DNA from: JAIXWP01 sp965247015 | GTDB lineage: Bacteria; Bacteroidota; Bacteroidia; Flavobacteriales_D; Sanyastnellaceae | Length of the DNA: 64,000 bases | Assembly: GCA_965247015.1 (NCBI GenBank) | Contig: CBDFGG010000003.1 | Coordinates: 124,001-188,000 of the forward strand | Direction: 5' to 3' | In this document: piece by piece, positions 62,159-64,000 of the stretch | How positions within the stretch are numbered: the stretch's first letter is position 1 | How the letters are laid out: each line of letters starts with the position of its first letter | Program-made: the position numbers and the translations under genes | The notes under the pieces: generated by a model | Seen by the model: only the letters and a program-made list of their open reading frames with translations | Database searches by the model: none | Told to the model about the DNA's origin: nothing

Positions 62159-62166
62159 CAAAATTA
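62159..62166 (-). promoter_or_regulatory. -7 promoter box (TAATTTTG) for the LytS/LytTR unit
   Basis: Minus-strand TAATTTTG is a perfect TAnnTTTG match, ending 8 bases before the kinase ATG. The transcript would be nearly leaderless. No -33 TTG was found. Confidence 0.45.
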
Positions 62167-62274
62167 ACGGTCGTGCTACATGAACGCTCGTCATCCCTAC
62201 ACTAAGGGTATAATTCCATTACGAGAGGCGAATAGCACGGATAAGTATTAGATTTGTAAAGAAAGCAATAGCAC

Positions 62275-62892
62275 GTGAATTTTCTAGCACATTTTTATTT
62301 AGCATACGGCGACGAGGAGCGATTAGTGGGACAGTTCATTGCCGATGCAGTGAAAGGCAAGCAAGTGCATGATTACCCCGAGAAGATTCGTGATGGCATT
62401 CTGCAACATCGCATCATCGACACCATAACGGATAGTCACGGAGCAGTGAGTAAGTTGCGAGCAGAAATTAGAGAACATATTGGACTGCTTTCGTCCATTG
62501 CTATCGACGTGTATCTCGATCACGCCCTCGCTACTCAATGGTCGCGCTTCCATGCGATGCCTCTTTCAGAGTTTTCCCAACAATGTTATAGCCAACTAGA
62601 AAAACATAAGGCTATTATGCCAGAGAGAATGCAAACCGCCTTGCATTATATGCAGCAGTATGATTGGCTCACACATTACCAAGAACAAGAAGGCATCATT
62701 AGATCACTTCGAGGAATGAGCAGTAGAGTGCGCGGCGGAGAAAAATTATTAGTAGCCATTGACAAGTTTCCATTACTCATTCCCTCGATCAATGAGACTT
62801 TCGACATGGTTTTTCATGACCTTACCAAAGCGGTGAAGGAGCATATTTCTGAGACCAATTCATCATATTTGGACTCAAATCACTATTATTGA
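62275..62892 (+). CDS. acpH: Acyl carrier protein phosphodiesterase
   Basis: The 205-residue HD-like enzyme removes 4'-phosphopantetheine from holo-ACP. The start is a GTG at 62275. Motifs: MNFLAHFYLAYGDEE (family N-terminus), GQFIADAVKG, RIIDTITDSH and VYLDHALATQW. The length is normal (about 195-205). It is divergent from the LytS/LytTR unit. Function in Bacteroidota is inferred from the E. coli enzyme. Confidence 0.9.
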   Translation: MNFLAHFYLAYGDEERLVGQFIADAVKGKQVHDYPEKIRDGILQHRIIDTITDSHGAVSKLRAEIREHIGLLSSIAIDVYLDHALATQWSRFHAMPLSEFSQQCYSQLEKHKAIMPERMQTALHYMQQYDWLTHYQEQEGIIRSLRGMSSRVRGGEKLLVAIDKFPLLIPSINETFDMVFHDLTKAVKEHISETNSSYLDSNHYY

Positions 62893-62938
62893 ACAATAAA
62901 CCTTATTTTTGTCTTCAACGATACCAAACCGATCGTTT

Positions 62939-63724
62939 ATGAAACAACTTGTATTATCTGCTTTACTAGTATTTTCTGCAGCACTTTCTTGGGCTGGTAG
63001 TATTGTATTAGAAGGCCGTTATCAGTCGAGAAATATTTTCGTAATCAACGCTCCATCTCAGGATGGCGTGGGATATTGCGTTTATGAAGTAACCGTTAAT
63101 GGTCAAATCACTTCTGATGAAATCAATTCTCAAGCATTTGAAATTGATCTTTCTATTCTCAATCTTCGAGCAGGTGATGCAGTCACTTGCGTGATTAAAC
63201 ACAAAGACGGTTGCACTCCAAAAATTTTGAATCCAGGAGCTCTTGAACCATCTCCTACTTTCGAATGTAAAAAAATTGAATGCGCTCCTTCTGGTCTTCT
63301 CACTTGGGAAACCACTGGAGAGATGGGTAAATTAGCGTTTACTGTTCAACAATTTAAATGGAATAAGTGGGTGAACGTAGGAGAAGTGATGGGCAATGGA
63401 ACAAACACCACCAACCGTTACAGTTTTCAAACTAGCCTAAATACAGGTCTCAACAAATTTCGTGTAGTTCAAAAAAGCTATGAAGGAGATTTGAGAAAAA
63501 GTATCGAGTGTGAGTACAATAATCCAGCAACTGCCCTTACCTTTACTTATGACAAGAAAGCCAAAGCGATTAATTTCACTGGAACCACTTCCTATGAGTT
63601 GAGCAACAGCTACGGCCAAATTGTGAAAAGAGGAATTGGAAATGCGATTGACGTAAGTCCATTACCAAAAGGAGAGTACTATATTTCCTTTGATAATACT
63701 GTAGGAAAATTTTCTAAAAAGTAA
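62939..63724 (+). CDS. Secreted protein with T9SS-like C-terminal segment
   Basis: About 261 residues from the ATG at 62939 (MKQLVLSALLVFSAALSWAG signal peptide). The mature part has four cysteine pairs spread through the first half (GYCVYEV, VTCVIKHKDGCTP, FECKKIECAPS) and an Ig-like beta pattern. The last 50 residues (YELSNSYGQIVKRG, IDVSPLPKGEYYISF, GKFSKK) match the shape of type A T9SS sorting domains, which end in a short strand plus a basic tail. A terminator follows. The function is unknown. Confidence 0.8.
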   Translation: MKQLVLSALLVFSAALSWAGSIVLEGRYQSRNIFVINAPSQDGVGYCVYEVTVNGQITSDEINSQAFEIDLSILNLRAGDAVTCVIKHKDGCTPKILNPGALEPSPTFECKKIECAPSGLLTWETTGEMGKLAFTVQQFKWNKWVNVGEVMGNGTNTTNRYSFQTSLNTGLNKFRVVQKSYEGDLRKSIECEYNNPATALTFTYDKKAKAINFTGTTSYELSNSYGQIVKRGIGNAIDVSPLPKGEYYISFDNTVGKFSKK

Positions 63725-63756
63725 ATACCAACCAAAACCATAACCGCTTACCAATC

Positions 63757-63789
63757 AGAGATCGAGAAATCGATCTCTTTTTGTTTTTA
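63757..63789 (+). terminator. Rho-independent terminator
   Basis: AGAGATCGA and TCGATCTCT form a perfect 9-bp stem with a GAAA tetraloop, followed by TTTTTGTTTTT. It lies 33 bases past the secreted-protein stop. Confidence 0.88.
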
Positions 63790-63841
63790 TAAAATAAATA
63801 CGAACCCTGACTGTTAAATTTCGTATTTTGCACTTACTAGG

Positions 63842-64000
63842 ATGAAGTCATTACAAACCTTTATACTACTATTTATACTTTCTCTTCTCATCAGTATTTG
63901 CAGTATTGGCTGCAAAGATGAAGAAGAAGAAAACTTCTATCCTAAATTTTCCCCGCCCATTCATTTTGACCTAGATTCTATTAAGAAACGAGGCAAGATT
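63842..64000 (+). CDS. Lipoprotein, probably MltF-like lytic transglycosylase (3' end outside window)
   Basis: Only the first 53 residues are visible. They form a signal peptide with lipobox SIGC (Cys24), an acidic EEEE stretch typical of the region after a Bacteroidota lipid-modified Cys, and then FDLDSIKKRGKI. That last phrase matches the start of the substrate-binding-like domain of membrane-bound lytic transglycosylase MltF of Bacteroidota. The catalytic domain is outside the window, so this call rests on a short stretch. A TATTTTG about 20 bases upstream may be its promoter. Confidence 0.6.
   Translation, partial: MKSLQTFILLFILSLLISICSIGCKDEEEENFYPKFSPPIHFDLDSIKKRGKI

Noticed and set aside
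1..64000. CRISPR arrays, insertion sequences, prophage or rRNA
   Set aside because: No direct-repeat arrays, transposase, integrase, structural phage genes or rRNA-like sequence were seen. The only repeats are the protein-coding Ig-like repeats and small hairpins.

Overview
The window reads as one ordinary chromosome segment of a Bacteroidota bacterium, most likely a marine or freshwater Flavobacteriales relative (Cryomorphaceae/Schleiferiaceae/Crocinitomicaceae-like; this rank is inference). The evidence is: two giant secreted proteins with a choice-of-anchor L domain and a gliding-motility (CHU_C) type IX secretion C-terminus; a protein with cysteine-rich GCTDP-type repeats; a fused LpxC-FabZ; the Bacteroidota-specific families DUF4301, DUF3822 and DUF5606; and Bacteroidota-type promoters (TAnnTTTG -7 box). 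No phage, insertion sequence, CRISPR array or rRNA was seen. Genes are tightly packed, and no stretch over 300 bases lacks a gene.

Layout. 1-7.1 kb: the end of a sensor kinase, gpmI, and two tandem T9SS-exported adhesin-like genes. 7.2-11.5 kb: a four-gene unit (LolD-like ATPase, asnS, rpoN, PAP2-like membrane protein), then galE, an Hpt protein and DUF4301. 14.6-17.5 kb: an ABC ATPase with the lipid A genes lpxA and lpxC-fabZ. 17.6-22 kb: three small outer-membrane barrel proteins and aconitase. 22.1-26.8 kb: a MacB/FtsX permease, a PafA-like phosphatase and an M61 peptidase. 26.7-28.4 kb: NUDIX/pyrE, divergent from a shared CATG, and an SRPBCC protein. 28.4-33.3 kb (minus strand): RecD-like helicase, DUF3822, rsmD, coaD and a TlpA-like thioredoxin protein. 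33.4-39 kb: a regulator, GDPD, a second TlpA-like protein, a PAP2 phosphatase and an acyl-CoA ligase. 39.1-46.5 kb: 3-hydroxyacyl-CoA dehydrogenase, tRNA-Val, DUF5606, an HsdR_N nuclease-like protein, amn-holA-hemE and two paralogous OmpA proteins. 46.5-48.8 kb: a DUF433/DUF5615 toxin-antitoxin pair with a frameshifted toxin, behind adk-obgE. 48.9-54 kb: lpd, a dockerin-ended secreted protein, cysteine desulfurase and glmM. 54-62.2 kb: a three-gene envelope unit (PD40/PKD/SPOR-like/OmpA protein, unknown secreted protein, propeller-sensor SpoIIE phosphatase) facing a LytS/LytTR two-component pair. 62.3-64 kb: ACP phosphodiesterase, a secreted protein and the start of an MltF-like lipoprotein.

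Most genes are housekeeping: glycolysis, TCA cycle, tRNA charging, lipid A, peptidoglycan precursors, pyrimidine, CoA and heme synthesis, ribosome assembly and replication. The accessory or less understood parts are the secreted adhesins, the broken toxin, the 54-60 kb envelope-sensing unit and several lineage-specific unknown genes.

Two window-wide architectural traits stand out. Convergent genes very often overlap at their 3' ends, three times by sharing a TTAA that is a stop codon on both strands. A TAnnTTYG box sits just upstream of many start codons, in some cases so close that the mRNA should be leaderless.
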